A stretch of 64,000 nt of DNA. Origin: Thermanaerosceptrum fracticalcis (GTDB lineage: Bacteria > Bacillota > Peptococcia > DRI-13). Below the pieces are notes generated by a model that was not told where the DNA came from, searched no databases, and saw nothing but the letters and a program-made list of their open reading frames with translations. The stretch is from positions 1,784,501 to 1,848,500 of the forward strand of contig NZ_CP045798.1 in the NCBI RefSeq assembly GCF_000746025.2, read 5' to 3'. The translations under genes were made by a program, and so were the position numbers. Shown in pieces: positions 1 to 8,926 of this stretch (positions are counted from its first letter, which is position 1; every line of letters starts with the position of its first letter).

Positions 1-1055
1 ATACGGGGATTAAACTGGATGCTTTTAGACTCCAGGGTTTTCTTCGCATATAGGGCCAATTGCTCCTCCGACAGGTTAATGGAGGTTGGGGATAAGAGGA
101 GGGAAAGCATTTTCCCCACCTGCCAGGAGTAATCTAACCCCAGAGCTGCAAGGATGTTAGCTGTTTTAGCCGGTACGTCCTGAGCAATGAAAGCGAGAAA
201 AGCCTCCATCAGGTAACCGTTAGCAGCCCCGTGTGGAATATCATGGTAATATGTAAGGTTATAACCCAGGGCATGTACCAGGCAGGTACCTGTTTGGGCT
301 ATTACTAAACCTGCCAGCAAAGAACCGTAAAGGAGTTTTTCTCTTTCCTCCAGGGCGATGTTTCCTGAAAGTAAAGCGGGGAAAGTTCCCCGGAAACACT
401 TTATGGCCTCCAGGGCCAGATGGTCTGTTAAAGGAGTGGCCCTCCGGGAAACATAACCCTCTATGGCATGGGAAAGGGCATCAATGGCCGTATGGCATGT
501 AATGTCCAAGGGTAAGCTTTCCGTATACCGGGGATCCAGAAAAGCTACCACGGGAAAAGAAAAAGCTGTAGAAAGATTGCGTTTTGTTTCCACCGCGGGA
601 TCGGTAAGAATAGCATAGGGAGTAACCTCACTGCCCGTACCCGCCGTGAGAGGTATGGCAATGTACGGCAACATAGCTCCGGGATTCTCTAATTGAAAAA
701 TATCCTGATTAATTTTTTCCTGAGCAGACAGGAGGGCCACGGCTTTCCCCGCATCTAAAGGCGAGCCGCCACCACAGCCGATGATAAAATCAGCCTCCCA
801 CTCCTTTACTTCCCTGCACCCTTGTAAAACCGTAGCCAGAGAAGGGTTTTCCTCTACCTTGTCAAAAATACGGTAGACGATACCGTCCTGCTCCAGGATA
901 GCGATAATATCCTGTAAAGCCCCACTCTTCTTTGCCGAACTAGCTCCGGTAACGATGAGCGCTCTCTTTCCCCAGGAGGTTAACTGGGCCTTGTTTTTTT
1001 CCAGGACCCTTGTGCCAAAATAAACCTGTGTTGGTACATAAAACCGAAGATCCAT
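1..1055 (-). CDS. Iron-containing alcohol dehydrogenase, C-terminus cut by the window edge
   Basis: NAD(P)-dependent group III (Fe-type) alcohol dehydrogenase; such cytosolic enzymes interconvert an alcohol and an aldehyde or ketone. The reading frame is open from an ATG at 1053-1055 to base 1, so about 350 residues are present and the C-terminus lies outside. Visible family marks: the nucleotide-binding GCGGGSPLDAGKAVALL segment, TAGTGSEVTPYAI, the metal-binding HTAIDALSHAIEGY helix, and HALG..HDIPHGAANG supplying further metal histidines. GAGGTGG sits 8 bases before the ATG. The true substrate cannot be told from sequence. It stands alone, separated from the next gene by about 200 bases of word repeats. 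Confidence 0.9.
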   Translation of the reverse strand, partial: MDLRFYVPTQVYFGTRVLEKNKAQLTSWGKRALIVTGASSAKKSGALQDIIAILEQDGIVYRIFDKVEENPSLATVLQGCREVKEWEADFIIGCGGGSPLDAGKAVALLSAQEKINQDIFQLENPGAMLPYIAIPLTAGTGSEVTPYAILTDPAVETKRNLSTAFSFPVVAFLDPRYTESLPLDITCHTAIDALSHAIEGYVSRRATPLTDHLALEAIKCFRGTFPALLSGNIALEEREKLLYGSLLAGLVIAQTGTCLVHALGYNLTYYHDIPHGAANGYLMEAFLAFIAQDVPAKTANILAALGLDYSWQVGKMLSLLLSPTSINLSEEQLALYAKKTLESKSIQFNPR

Positions 1056-1095
1056 AATTTTCCACCTCTACATGCTATTTACTGTAATCTTTTTT

Positions 1096-1243
1096 GGGTA
1101 CATTCCTGTCCCTTTTTCCGATTTCCGTTTTCCGACTTCCGAAGTCCGACCCAAATCACTAGTAACTAACAACTAATAACTAGTAACTTCTTCAGATAAG
1201 CAGGTGTGTCCCCTTTCACTACGTTGGGGACATTCCCGTCCCC
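1096..1243. repeat. Intergenic word-repeat block A
   Basis: Three word types are packed together. GGGTACATTCCTGTCCC (1096) is echoed by GGGGACATTCCCGTCCCC (1225). TTCCGATTTCCG / TTCCGACTTCCGAAGTCCGAC runs over 1113-1150. ACTAGTAACTAACAACTAATAACTAGTAAC runs over about 1157-1188. A further word, GGTGTGTCCCCTTTC, occurs at about 1203 and again inside the 3' end of the next gene at about 1265. The same TTCCGA and AACTAAC words recur in other gaps of this window. Confidence 0.75.
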
Positions 1244-1253
1244 AAATAGCGAC

Positions 1254-2066
1254 TCATGCTTCAGCGGGTGTGTCCCCTTTCCGCTGATACCAGAATTCAT
1301 GGCTTTTTTGCCAGATTTCTTCTTTGGTCAGCTCCCGGGGCCATAATTGGATGTTGCGTCCCTGGCGCATGGCAGCTGCAAGGTGGGCAAAGATATTTTC
1401 GTTTTCTTTTCTAAGGCTTCGAATCATTTCTTTCACCACAGCCCGTTTTGTCTCGCCGTCACGGGGACAGGGACTGGGCATAGGGGTAATTCCCAGCTTT
1501 TTAATAGCCCCTTTTATTTCGGCTTCCCGTAAGTATACTAAAGGCCTGATAACGGTTATACCCGTTTTATCCAGGTACGTCTTGGGCAAAAAGGTAGAAA
1601 GCTGCCCCGAGTACAAAATACCCATAAGGAAGGTCTCTACTGCGTCATCATAGTGGTGGGCAAAGGCCACTTTGTTAAATCCCTTATCTTTGGCAAAATT
1701 ATGGATAATGGCCCGGCGGAAATAAGAACAGCGGGCACAGGGATTCTGTTGGGGATTGTTAAGAATGTCATCCGCCAGTTCCGCCCTGATCGTATGAAAA
1801 GGAACTTCCAGTTGGTTACACATGGTTTGCAAAGGACTTAAATCCATTTCTTCCTGCTTTTTAAATCCCAAATCGATGGTTAAAGCTTCTACTTCTATGG
1901 GGAAAGGAAGATGTTTCTTAAGGATGGTCAGAGCGTATAACAGGAGAGTACTATCCTTTCCTCCCGACAATCCCACTAAAATCTTATCATTGGTTTCCAG
2001 CAGCTCAAATTCAACAACGGCCCTTTGTATTGTTCTGATAATCGTTCTAGGAAGTGATATACGCAT
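1254..2066 (-). CDS. ttcA: TtcA-like tRNA 2-thiocytidine synthetase
   Basis: Predicted ATP- and Fe-S-dependent tRNA thiolase of the TtcA/TilS PP-loop superfamily, which in E. coli puts sulfur on C32 of certain tRNAs. The PP-loop SGGKDS is at residues 34-39. C110-A-R-C113 plus C200 match the three cysteines that hold the [4Fe-4S] cluster in TtcA. HHYDDAVETFLM at 137-148 is the second nucleotide-binding stretch. AAGGAG precedes the ATG at 2066. The last residues (KGDTPAEA) are encoded by a GTGTGTCCCC word also present in the downstream spacer, so the C-terminus appears rewritten by the repeat. The 270-residue length is normal for the family. Other PP-loop thiolases with the same cysteine pattern exist, so the exact tRNA target is inferred. 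Confidence 0.82.
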   Translation of the reverse strand: MRISLPRTIIRTIQRAVVEFELLETNDKILVGLSGGKDSTLLLYALTILKKHLPFPIEVEALTIDLGFKKQEEMDLSPLQTMCNQLEVPFHTIRAELADDILNNPQQNPCARCSYFRRAIIHNFAKDKGFNKVAFAHHYDDAVETFLMGILYSGQLSTFLPKTYLDKTGITVIRPLVYLREAEIKGAIKKLGITPMPSPCPRDGETKRAVVKEMIRSLRKENENIFAHLAAAMRQGRNIQLWPRELTKEEIWQKSHEFWYQRKGDTPAEA

Positions 2067-2188
2067 TTTTCCTACTCCTTATCCATGATGAACTCAAAAA
2101 TATATTCTACAACTTCCCCTGCTTTGTCAAGATTAAACTTCCCGAAAAGTAGTACAACCAGGCAATACATCCCAATAAATATCCATAT

Positions 2189-2218
2189 TAAAAGCCCCCA
2201 TCCAACTAGGGGCTTTTA
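2189..2218 (-). terminator. Intrinsic terminator after the Gly/Pro repeat gene
   Basis: Perfect 10-bp inverted repeat (TAAAAGCCCC / GGGGCTTTTA) with a 10-base loop, just downstream of the stop of the minus-strand 88-residue gene. A short T-rich run follows on the minus strand. Confidence 0.75.
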
Positions 2219-2232
2219 ACTTACTTATTTGA

Positions 2233-2499
2233 TCAGGCTTCTTCTTTTCTTTCGCGGGGCGGTACAGGTCCAGGACCAAAGAAATCAAAGATAGATTGAA
2301 AGAGCCAAGACCCAGAACCAGGTCTATAGGGGCCAGGACCGTAACCAGGTCCATAAGGACCAGGACCAAAACCGGGGCCATAGGGGCCGGGACCAAACCC
2401 TGGTCCATAAGGACCAGGACCGAAACCGGGGCCATAGGGGAAAACTTTACCACAGTACGGACATTTAAGTGGTGAAGGTCTATTTCTCTCATTATTCAT
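2233..2499 (-). CDS. Gly/Pro/Tyr-repeat protein with N-terminal CPYCG zinc knuckle
   Basis: Unknown function. The 88-residue product begins with a single CxxC knuckle (C13-P-Y-C16-G). It continues with four tandem copies of the 9-residue unit YGPGFGPGP (residues 22-57, the last copy with one Phe to Tyr change) and ends in a charged tail after a short aromatic segment (FQSIFDFF). One CxxC cannot hold zinc alone, so dimerisation or a partner would be needed. Low-complexity Gly/Pro/Tyr proteins of this size are often spore coat or surface components; that assignment is only an analogy here. A ribosome-binding AGGAGG lies before the ATG and a terminator follows the stop, so it is a single-gene unit. 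Confidence 0.7.
   Translation of the reverse strand: MNNERNRPSPLKCPYCGKVFPYGPGFGPGPYGPGFGPGPYGPGFGPGPYGPGYGPGPYRPGSGSWLFQSIFDFFGPGPVPPRERKEEA
2329..2436 (-). repeat. 27-bp in-frame tandem repeat
   Basis: Four 27-bp units encode YGPGFGPGP or its variant. DNA copies differ at third positions and alternate between CCTGGTCC-like and CCGGGGCC-like spelling, so the array is not freshly expanded. Copy number may vary between strains. Confidence 0.8.
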
Positions 2500-2583
2500 G
2501 CCTGAGGCCTCCTCCTTCCGGATGTAATTGAATGTCCATTACATCTTATGAGACAGGCAGAAAAATGGTTCAAAAATCCATCA

Positions 2584-2616
2584 AAAAAACTGCTGCCTGT
2601 GAAGACAGCAGTTTTT
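2584..2616 (-). terminator. Intrinsic terminator after the NCS2 permease
   Basis: AAAAACTGCTG / CAGCAGTTTTT stem with an 11-base loop, followed on the minus strand by a run of T. It lies 12 bases past the permease stop and closes the molybdenum hydroxylase-permease operon. Confidence 0.85.
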
Positions 2617-2627
2617 ACACTTAAGAA

Positions 2628-3902
2628 TTAATGGGAAACCTTCACGTCATCATCGTGATCATTCATAGCGCCCATCATCTCAAAGACTTTGAAAGCCAGG
2701 CTGATAAAGATGGAAATTACAGTGGCTAGGGCCATCCCTTTCAGGGATACAGTTCCCAATTCTACATGGGCGCCGCTGAGACCAATGGTAAGAACAACGG
2801 CAGTGAGTACCAGGTTCTTGGGTCTACTGTAGTCTACTTTCTGCTCAACCAGCATGCGGATACCGGAGGCAGCGATTACACCGAAGAGCAGTAGACAAAT
2901 ACCGCCCATTACAGGAACAGGGATACTCTGAATGAGAGCGGCTAGTTTGCCGGAGAAGGCTAAGATCATAGAAATCACGGCAGCCCCACCGATAACCCAG
3001 ACACTGTACACTCTTGTAATAGCCATTACCCCTATATTCTCACCATAAGTGGTGGTAGGAACGGAACCAAAGAAACCGGAGAGAGTAGTGGAAACACCAT
3101 CACCCATTAAAGAACGGTGTAAACCGGGGTCTCTGGCCAGGTCTCTACCCACAATATTACCGGTAACAATCAGGTGACCTACGTGCTCGGCAATAACCAC
3201 CAGGGCAGCGGGAATAATAGTAATTATAGCTCCCACATCAAAGGTTGGTGTATAGATAGTTGGCATTTTGACCCAGGCAGCTTGGGCCACTGGGGTAAAG
3301 TCTACCATGCCCATGGCTAAAGCAATGACATAACCGCCAACTACGCCAATTAACACGGGAATAACTGCCAGAAATCCTCTAAAGAGCACTGAACCCAAAA
3401 TAACGATTAATAAGGTAAGCATGGATACAGTAATGGTCTTGGGGTCTAAAGTCTTAGCCGTAAGTCCTGCCATGTCAGCAGCTACCGGAGCCAGTTCCAA
3501 ACCGATAATGGCAACAATAGCGCCCATGGCTGCAGGGGGGAAGACCACATCTATCCATTTGATACCTACAAAATAAATAAGAGTTGCAGTAGCCATAAAG
3601 ATAAGACCGGAAACAACGAATCCGCCCAGGGCATACTCATAACTATGGGTTGCCATTACAGCAAAAGCCGGTGACAGGAAGGCAAAACTGGATCCCAGGA
3701 AGGCCGGGGTTTTACCCTTACACAGTACAAGGTAAATAATAGTACCGATACCGTTAAAGAGAAGAACAGTGGCAGGATCGATTTTAAACAAGATAGGTAC
3801 TAACACAGAGGCGCCAAACATGGCGAACAAATGCTGGAAACTAAGAGGAAGGGCTTCTAACAAAGGTAGTTTTTCTTCAACTTGAATGACTCTTCTCGCC
3901 AA
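2628..3902 (-). CDS. NCS2-family uracil/xanthine permease (UraA-like)
   Basis: Inner-membrane proton symporter for a nucleobase. The 424 residues give about 12 to 14 hydrophobic spans. The start (LPLSFQHLFAMFGASVLVP) and the AFLGSSFAF and GNIVGRDLARDPG stretches are typical of the uracil-permease branch of NCS2. The TTG start at 3900-3902 is preceded by AGGAG at a good distance. The gene is last in the transcription unit FAD subunit, Fe-S subunit, Mo subunit, permease, so it very likely imports the substrate of that hydroxylase. The UraA-like N-terminus hints at a pyrimidine, but NCS2 specificity cannot be read with certainty from sequence. Confidence 0.88.
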   Translation of the reverse strand: MARRVIQVEEKLPLLEALPLSFQHLFAMFGASVLVPILFKIDPATVLLFNGIGTIIYLVLCKGKTPAFLGSSFAFLSPAFAVMATHSYEYALGGFVVSGLIFMATATLIYFVGIKWIDVVFPPAAMGAIVAIIGLELAPVAADMAGLTAKTLDPKTITVSMLTLLIVILGSVLFRGFLAVIPVLIGVVGGYVIALAMGMVDFTPVAQAAWVKMPTIYTPTFDVGAIITIIPAALVVIAEHVGHLIVTGNIVGRDLARDPGLHRSLMGDGVSTTLSGFFGSVPTTTYGENIGVMAITRVYSVWVIGGAAVISMILAFSGKLAALIQSIPVPVMGGICLLLFGVIAASGIRMLVEQKVDYSRPKNLVLTAVVLTIGLSGAHVELGTVSLKGMALATVISIFISLAFKVFEMMGAMNDHDDDVKVSH

Positions 3903-4029
3903 AATTAACTCAACTCCTACTACCCCTCAGGGCATAATTTTTAATGGCTAAAGTGCAGTCATACCTGGTTCATTCTTCCTGTCCCTGTCCTTCACCACCT
4001 TCCTTACGGGGGTATCCAGATTCTGAAAG

Positions 4030-6348
4030 CTATACGCAGTTCTTATCTTTGATGGCTTTCAGCACCTTTTCTGCTGTCATGGGTAGAGACTTAACCCTGA
4101 TCCCTAAAGCATCATATAAGGCATTGGCAATGGCCGGGGCTGTGGGAACCATGACGTGCTCGCCAAAACCCCTGGCACCATAGGGACCGTCTTCAAGGGG
4201 AGTTTCTACAAAATGGATGGACATCTTGGGCATTTCCACGGCGTTAATCAACTTATAATCCACAAAGGACGGATTCTTCAGCTTACCGTTTTCGTCAAAA
4301 ACCATTTGCTCGTGGAAGGCCACACCCTGTCCCTGAACAATACCACCCTGGGTTTGCCCTTCGGCCATACAGGGGTTAATTACCCTGCCAATATCATAAA
4401 CGGCAGCCACATTGACCAGGTCAATCTTACCTGTTTCCACGTCCACATCGATTTCCACGGCCTGGCAGCCAAAGGTCCAGTGGGCGACAGCCTTAGTTCC
4501 CTGTCCTGTCTCCGGGTCCAAACCCCCTAAGCCTTCGGGCACCCAGGAACCACGGCCTACAATGGGTCCTCCCACTCCTCCTCCGTTGGGTAAAACCAAT
4601 CCCAGGGACAGTTCAGCGATGGTATAGTATTTTTCAGGATTGGCGATCAAGAATACTTTGTCATTGGCTACATCCATCTCCTCCGGTGTAACACCAAAGC
4701 CCACGGCAGCAAGTTCTTTCAACTGGCGTTTCGCATCCTGGGCTGCCCGGATGACAGCATTACCGGCAGAATAAGTGATACGGCTGGCCACCGTCTGCCA
4801 TTCATAAGGAGTATACTCGGTATCGGGCAGAGCCACTTCGATTTTATCCACGGACATACCCAGTTCCTCCGCGGCAATCTGGGCCAATGCCGTCATGGAG
4901 CCTTGCCCGATTTCCGTAGCCGTGATGAGTAAATTAGCAGAGCCGTCTTCATTGATTTTTAATACTGCCGAAGAACCTGCATTAGGCGGCATAGCCGGAC
5001 CTTTTACCATGCAGGCAATACCACGGCCCCTTACTTTACCTGGAGTGTATTCTTTTGGCTTATCCCAGCCGATCATCTCCGCAGCCTTTTCAATACACTT
5101 GGTAAGCCCGATATCTTTGAGCTTTTCGCCGCAAGCATTGATGGATCCGTCGCGGCAGGCATTAATCATTCGAATCTGCACGGGGTCTATACCCAGTTTA
5201 CAGGCGATCTGGTCCAGCTGCTGTTCCAGGGCCCAATGTAATTCACCCATGCCAAAGCCCCGGAAAGGTCCACCTACGGGTTTATTGGTATAAACACAGT
5301 AAGAATCAGTTTTCATATGGGGGATTTCATAGGGCCCCCCTGAAGTATAACCTGCTGCCCTGGTAATGTTGGCGCCGTATTCTGTGTAAGCACCGCCATC
5401 CCAGATCATCTTCAGTTCCTGGGCCAGGATTTTTCCTTCCCGGGTAACCCCTGTCTTAACGTAGGCCTTCATGCCCTGCCTGACAAAGGTATCACGGAAC
5501 TCTTCTTCCCGGTTGTAGATTAATTTGACATAATAGCCAGGTGTTTTCATGGCTAAGGGCACAACCAGGGTCTCGATGGTAGCCCCCGCCTTACCGCCAA
5601 AACCACCACCCACATAAGGCGCAATAACCCGGATTTTGTTGACGGGGTAATTTAAAGCGGCAGAAAGCAGTTTTCTCGTGGCATTGGGGGACTGACAGCT
5701 GTTATAAACGGTAATCTTTCCCTTCTGGTCCATATGGGCTATGGTGCCGTGGGGTTCGATAGGGCAATGCTGCATGTGGGGGACATAGTATTCATCTTCA
5801 AAGATATAATCTGACTGCTTAAAACCTTCTTCCACATTTCCTTTCCTGATCTTGAAGTGGTTAGAGATATTGGTATGAGGCACCGGAAAAATAAAAGGCA
5901 CACATTTATATTCATGGAGTTTTTCATGAATAAGGGGAGCATCGGGTTTCATAGCTTCCTCAGGGTCTAATACCACAGGGAGGGGCTCATATTCAACTTT
6001 AATAAGTTTAACAGCTTCCTCGGCGATTTCCGGGCTGACGGCCGCCACACCCGCTACCGCCTCACCTATATACCTGACCTTTTCATAGGCATAGAGGGTT
6101 CTGTCTACCAGGTATAAACCCACATACTGGTGGAAATCATCCCCCGTTACGACTGCTTTAACCCCGGGGAGTTTCTTAGCTTCCGAGGTATCTATAGAGA
6201 CAATCTTGGCATGGGCATAGGGACTGCGCAAGATTTTGGCATGGAGCATGGGACTAAACTTTAAGTCACCTACATATTTAGCCGCCCCGGTGACTTTTTC
6301 CAAAGCGTCCTTACGAACTACACTTTTACCGATTACATTTCCTGCCAT
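4030..6348 (-). CDS. Molybdenum hydroxylase, large molybdopterin-binding subunit (xanthine dehydrogenase family)
   Basis: Catalytic subunit of a cytosolic three-subunit molybdo-flavoprotein that hydroxylates an aromatic N-heterocycle with water as oxygen source. At 772 residues it has the usual size. Visible: the N-terminal hammerhead domain (GKSVVRKDALEKVTGAAKYV), the Mo-cofactor loop VGGGFGGK, the GPFRGFGMGE loop, and near the end GARGFGEH whose glutamate, about residue 730, matches the invariant catalytic base. AGGGAGGT precedes the ATG, 16 bases after the Fe-S subunit. Substrate-pocket residues are not diagnostic by eye, so xanthine, hypoxanthine, a pyrimidine or nicotinate are all possible. 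yqeC in the accessory operon at 22.3 kb suggests a selenium-dependent member. Confidence 0.9.
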   Translation of the reverse strand: MAGNVIGKSVVRKDALEKVTGAAKYVGDLKFSPMLHAKILRSPYAHAKIVSIDTSEAKKLPGVKAVVTGDDFHQYVGLYLVDRTLYAYEKVRYIGEAVAGVAAVSPEIAEEAVKLIKVEYEPLPVVLDPEEAMKPDAPLIHEKLHEYKCVPFIFPVPHTNISNHFKIRKGNVEEGFKQSDYIFEDEYYVPHMQHCPIEPHGTIAHMDQKGKITVYNSCQSPNATRKLLSAALNYPVNKIRVIAPYVGGGFGGKAGATIETLVVPLAMKTPGYYVKLIYNREEEFRDTFVRQGMKAYVKTGVTREGKILAQELKMIWDGGAYTEYGANITRAAGYTSGGPYEIPHMKTDSYCVYTNKPVGGPFRGFGMGELHWALEQQLDQIACKLGIDPVQIRMINACRDGSINACGEKLKDIGLTKCIEKAAEMIGWDKPKEYTPGKVRGRGIACMVKGPAMPPNAGSSAVLKINEDGSANLLITATEIGQGSMTALAQIAAEELGMSVDKIEVALPDTEYTPYEWQTVASRITYSAGNAVIRAAQDAKRQLKELAAVGFGVTPEEMDVANDKVFLIANPEKYYTIAELSLGLVLPNGGGVGGPIVGRGSWVPEGLGGLDPETGQGTKAVAHWTFGCQAVEIDVDVETGKIDLVNVAAVYDIGRVINPCMAEGQTQGGIVQGQGVAFHEQMVFDENGKLKNPSFVDYKLINAVEMPKMSIHFVETPLEDGPYGARGFGEHVMVPTAPAIANALYDALGIRVKSLPMTAEKVLKAIKDKNCV

Positions 6349-6364
6349 AAAACTCTACCTCCCT

Positions 6365-6844
6365 TCAGGCCTGTTTTTGGGTAACATTTAGAATAGCTTC
6401 AATAATTTTCTCATATCCCGTACAACGGCAGAGATTTCCGCTAATGGCCTCTCTAATTTCCATTTCCGAAGGGTGGGGATTTTTCTTTAACAAAGCCTTA
6501 GCCGACATAATCATTCCCGGTATACAGAAACCGCACTGGAGGGCACCATGCTCTACAAAAGATTCCTGGATGGGATCAAGAACCATACCTTCGGCCAGTC
6601 CTTCAATAGTTAATATTTCTTTACCGTCAGCCTCTACGGCCAACATCAGGCAGGAGTTAATCGCCTTACCGTCAACGAGAACAGTACAGGCGCCGCACTC
6701 TCCTCCGGCACAGCCTTCTTTAGTGCCCGTCAGGTCCAAGTCATTACGAATCAGATCGAGGAGTCGCTGGTTAGATTTAACCTCCATCTCTCTTACTTCT
6801 CCGTTAATCGTAAAACGGATTCTATGTTTCATCATAGCCCTCAC
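6365..6844 (-). CDS. Molybdenum hydroxylase, 2x[2Fe-2S] subunit
   Basis: Electron-transfer subunit between the Mo centre and FAD. The plant-ferredoxin-like cluster is bound by C45, C50, C53 and C65 (GCAGGECGACTVLVDG). The second, all-helical cluster uses C104, C107, C139 and C141 (QCGFCIPG and LCRCTGY). Both sets are complete. The GTG start overlaps the stop of the FAD subunit as GTGA, so translation is coupled; an internal ATG three codons later is an alternative. Length 159 is normal for the small subunit of the xanthine dehydrogenase/CO dehydrogenase family. Confidence 0.92.
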   Translation of the reverse strand: MRAMMKHRIRFTINGEVREMEVKSNQRLLDLIRNDLDLTGTKEGCAGGECGACTVLVDGKAINSCLMLAVEADGKEILTIEGLAEGMVLDPIQESFVEHGALQCGFCIPGMIMSAKALLKKNPHPSEMEIREAISGNLCRCTGYEKIIEAILNVTQKQA

Positions 6845-7695
6845 TCCCCCCGTAGAAATTTTTGTATTTCATAGAGGCCGCGTCTAACAAGTACAGCTAT
6901 GATTTCCCGGCGGTATTCTTCCGTTGCGCGAATGTCGGTTATGGGAGATACCTCTTCTTGCACCAGGGCCACAGCCTCTTTGATTACGTAAGGGGTTATC
7001 TCTTTACCCTTTAAGAAAACTTCCGTCTTTTTGGCTCTGACAGGTGTAGGTGCCACAGCTCCCAAAGCAATGCGAATTTCTCCCGGCTTCAGGGCCAATA
7101 CGGCTACACCAACTGAGGCCAAGTCAACAGCTTTAGTCCTGGCATGCTTGTAATAAATCCCCTTGCTTTCGGTGGGTAAATAGGGGATACGAATTTCTTT
7201 TAACAATTCGCCCCTGGCCAGGGTAGTCTTCCCCGGACCGGCAAAGAACTCCGTCATAGGTATGAGTCTTTCCTCTTCTCCCTGTACAACTGCCACTGCG
7301 TCCAAGACCAAAAGAGCAGGCGCCGTATCAGCCAAAGGCGAGGCATTGCACAGGTTTCCTCCCAGAGTAGCACGATTCCGAATCTGGCACGAACCTATTT
7401 CATGGGCTCCTTCCGCTAAGATAGAAAAGCGCTCCTGGATCAAGGGATGTCCGATAATCTCGTTAAGGGGTGTGGCCGCCCCGATAGCCACACCATAATT
7501 ATCTATTTCCCTGATACCCGAGAGTTCCTTTAATCCTTTAATATCAATGACAACTTCAGGCTTCCATATTTTATCGACCATACGAACAATTAAATCAGTT
7601 CCACCTGCAAGCACCCTGGCTTTTTCTCCATTTTCTGCTAATGTTCTCACTGCTTCGGTGATATCCTTTGGTTTAACATACATGAATTGATGCAT
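6841..7695 (-). CDS. Molybdenum hydroxylase, FAD-binding subunit
   Basis: Flavin subunit that passes electrons to NAD+ or another acceptor. Residues about 25-35 (VLAGGTDLIVRM) and about 100-118 (IRNRATLGGNLCNASPLAD) are the two FAD-binding motifs of the CoxM/XdhB family, followed by the C-terminal CO-dehydrogenase flavoprotein domain. AGGAGGTGG lies before the ATG. It is the first gene of the hydroxylase-permease operon, after a 320-base gap. I see no TTGACA-like -35, which would suit activator control by the PucR regulator of this locus. Confidence 0.92.
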   Translation of the reverse strand: MHQFMYVKPKDITEAVRTLAENGEKARVLAGGTDLIVRMVDKIWKPEVVIDIKGLKELSGIREIDNYGVAIGAATPLNEIIGHPLIQERFSILAEGAHEIGSCQIRNRATLGGNLCNASPLADTAPALLVLDAVAVVQGEEERLIPMTEFFAGPGKTTLARGELLKEIRIPYLPTESKGIYYKHARTKAVDLASVGVAVLALKPGEIRIALGAVAPTPVRAKKTEVFLKGKEITPYVIKEAVALVQEEVSPITDIRATEEYRREIIAVLVRRGLYEIQKFLRGE

Positions 7696-8015
7696 AACCC
7701 CACCTCCTGACTTTTGTGTACATGGTTGCCACTTTTGACACCAATTGCGAATTGTCTGATAATTATAAGTCCTTTGCTCATCCGTCCATATAAAGCAATG
7801 TACGTTTTTAACAAATTTTCTTTTGTTGTTTTTATAATTCTTGCCTAAAAACTAAATTCCTTTGTTACCATTAGATAAATTCCCGTCATTTTATTTGTTA
7901 ATCAATGCCAATTGCTAAAAAATGGAGACCATCTTTTTCCCCGCAGCCAATATCTCCAGAGGTTTTCTCTATACATATTAGCAGGTCGTATATTGTCGAT
8001 AAAAATATTCTTTGC
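7696..8015 (-). promoter_or_regulatory. Intergenic control region of the Mo hydroxylase operon
   Basis: No gene is supported in these 320 AT-rich bases. On the minus strand TATAAT (7762-7767) lies about 70 bases before the FAD-subunit ATG, but the hexamer 17 bases upstream is TATGGA, a poor -35. GCATTGATTAAC at 7897-7908 resembles the B. subtilis PucR box core (CNTTGGTTAA, 9 of 10). An activator-dependent promoter is therefore plausible, but this is inference from short motifs. Confidence 0.35.
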
Positions 8016-8915
8016 CTACAATTCAGTCTTTTTATAAGGTATCCGTCTTGAGGGTTCAAAAGCACTTTTGGCCGGCGTGAGAATTTCCCGGTAAACACCT
8101 ACATTTCTATCTTCTAAATGGTCAAAAATTTGCGGTGATAAGGTCCCGTAACTCACATATTTTAAGGGTTCAGGATCTAATTTTGCCGAAATAATTTCTT
8201 CCGTTCCCCTGCCCTGGGCTAATTTCTGGGCTATGGGACTGACAATCATGCTATGGCCAAAATAGTAATTATTACCCGCATCGGGCCCAATAGCGTTAAC
8301 GGCTACCACATAGACATGGTTATCATAGGCCCGGGCATGATTGGTCAAAGACCAGATATCAAAACTTCTTAATAAGGCCGAGGGGCGGGTGATGATTTCA
8401 GCACCTTTGATGGCCAGAACCCTGGATAGTTCGGGAAAATCCCCGTCGTAGCAGATGATCATACCGATACGACCAAGTTTGGTCTCATAGACATTGGCTT
8501 CATTTCCGGGGGTAGTCCATCCTCCCCCTTCCAGCCTTTCTGTGGGGAAGGGATGAGTTTTACGGTATACTCCGACAATTCGTCCCAGGTCGTCAATTAA
8601 AACTGAAGAGTTGTAGATAATGGAAGGCTCAGGACCTTTTTCATACATGGGCAGAACCACATGAACACCCAACTTTTTAGCCTCTCTGGCAATCTGATCA
8701 GTAATTTTGCCCGGGATTGTATCGGCCAAATGGTAGAAATCACTAACAGCCATACAGGGTGTAAAACCAGTGGTAATACTTTCCGGAAAAACAACCAGCT
8801 GGGCCCTGTGTTCTTTAGCCGCCTTCTCTAACCACATAAGCATTTTGGCTACGTTATACTCTACATCATTGGGTTTGGCGGCAATTTGTACTCCTGCCAC
8901 AATATGCTCGATCAT
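8016..8915 (-). CDS. Nitrilase-superfamily carbon-nitrogen hydrolase
   Basis: Cytosolic amidase of 299 residues that would cleave an amide or N-carbamoyl bond. The catalytic triad is complete: E45 (VVFPES), K119 (YRKTHPF) and C155 (IICYDGDFPE). The family includes beta-ureidopropionase, N-carbamoylputrescine amidase and omega-amidase. The substrate is not evident, but placement 11 bases after carbamate kinase in an N-heterocycle cluster favours an intermediate amide of the same pathway, for instance the amide left after transcarbamylation. AGGAGGATT precedes the ATG. Confidence 0.88.
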   Translation of the reverse strand: MIEHIVAGVQIAAKPNDVEYNVAKMLMWLEKAAKEHRAQLVVFPESITTGFTPCMAVSDFYHLADTIPGKITDQIAREAKKLGVHVVLPMYEKGPEPSIIYNSSVLIDDLGRIVGVYRKTHPFPTERLEGGGWTTPGNEANVYETKLGRIGMIICYDGDFPELSRVLAIKGAEIITRPSALLRSFDIWSLTNHARAYDNHVYVVAVNAIGPDAGNNYYFGHSMIVSPIAQKLAQGRGTEEIISAKLDPEPLKYVSYGTLSPQIFDHLEDRNVGVYREILTPAKSAFEPSRRIPYKKTEL

Positions 8916-8926
8916 GATAAATCCTC

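Noticed and set aside
2133-2492. 119-codon frame overlapping the Gly/Pro repeat gene in another frame
   Set aside because: Its repeat is only the out-of-frame reading of the YGPGFGPGP array, and it runs through the terminator.
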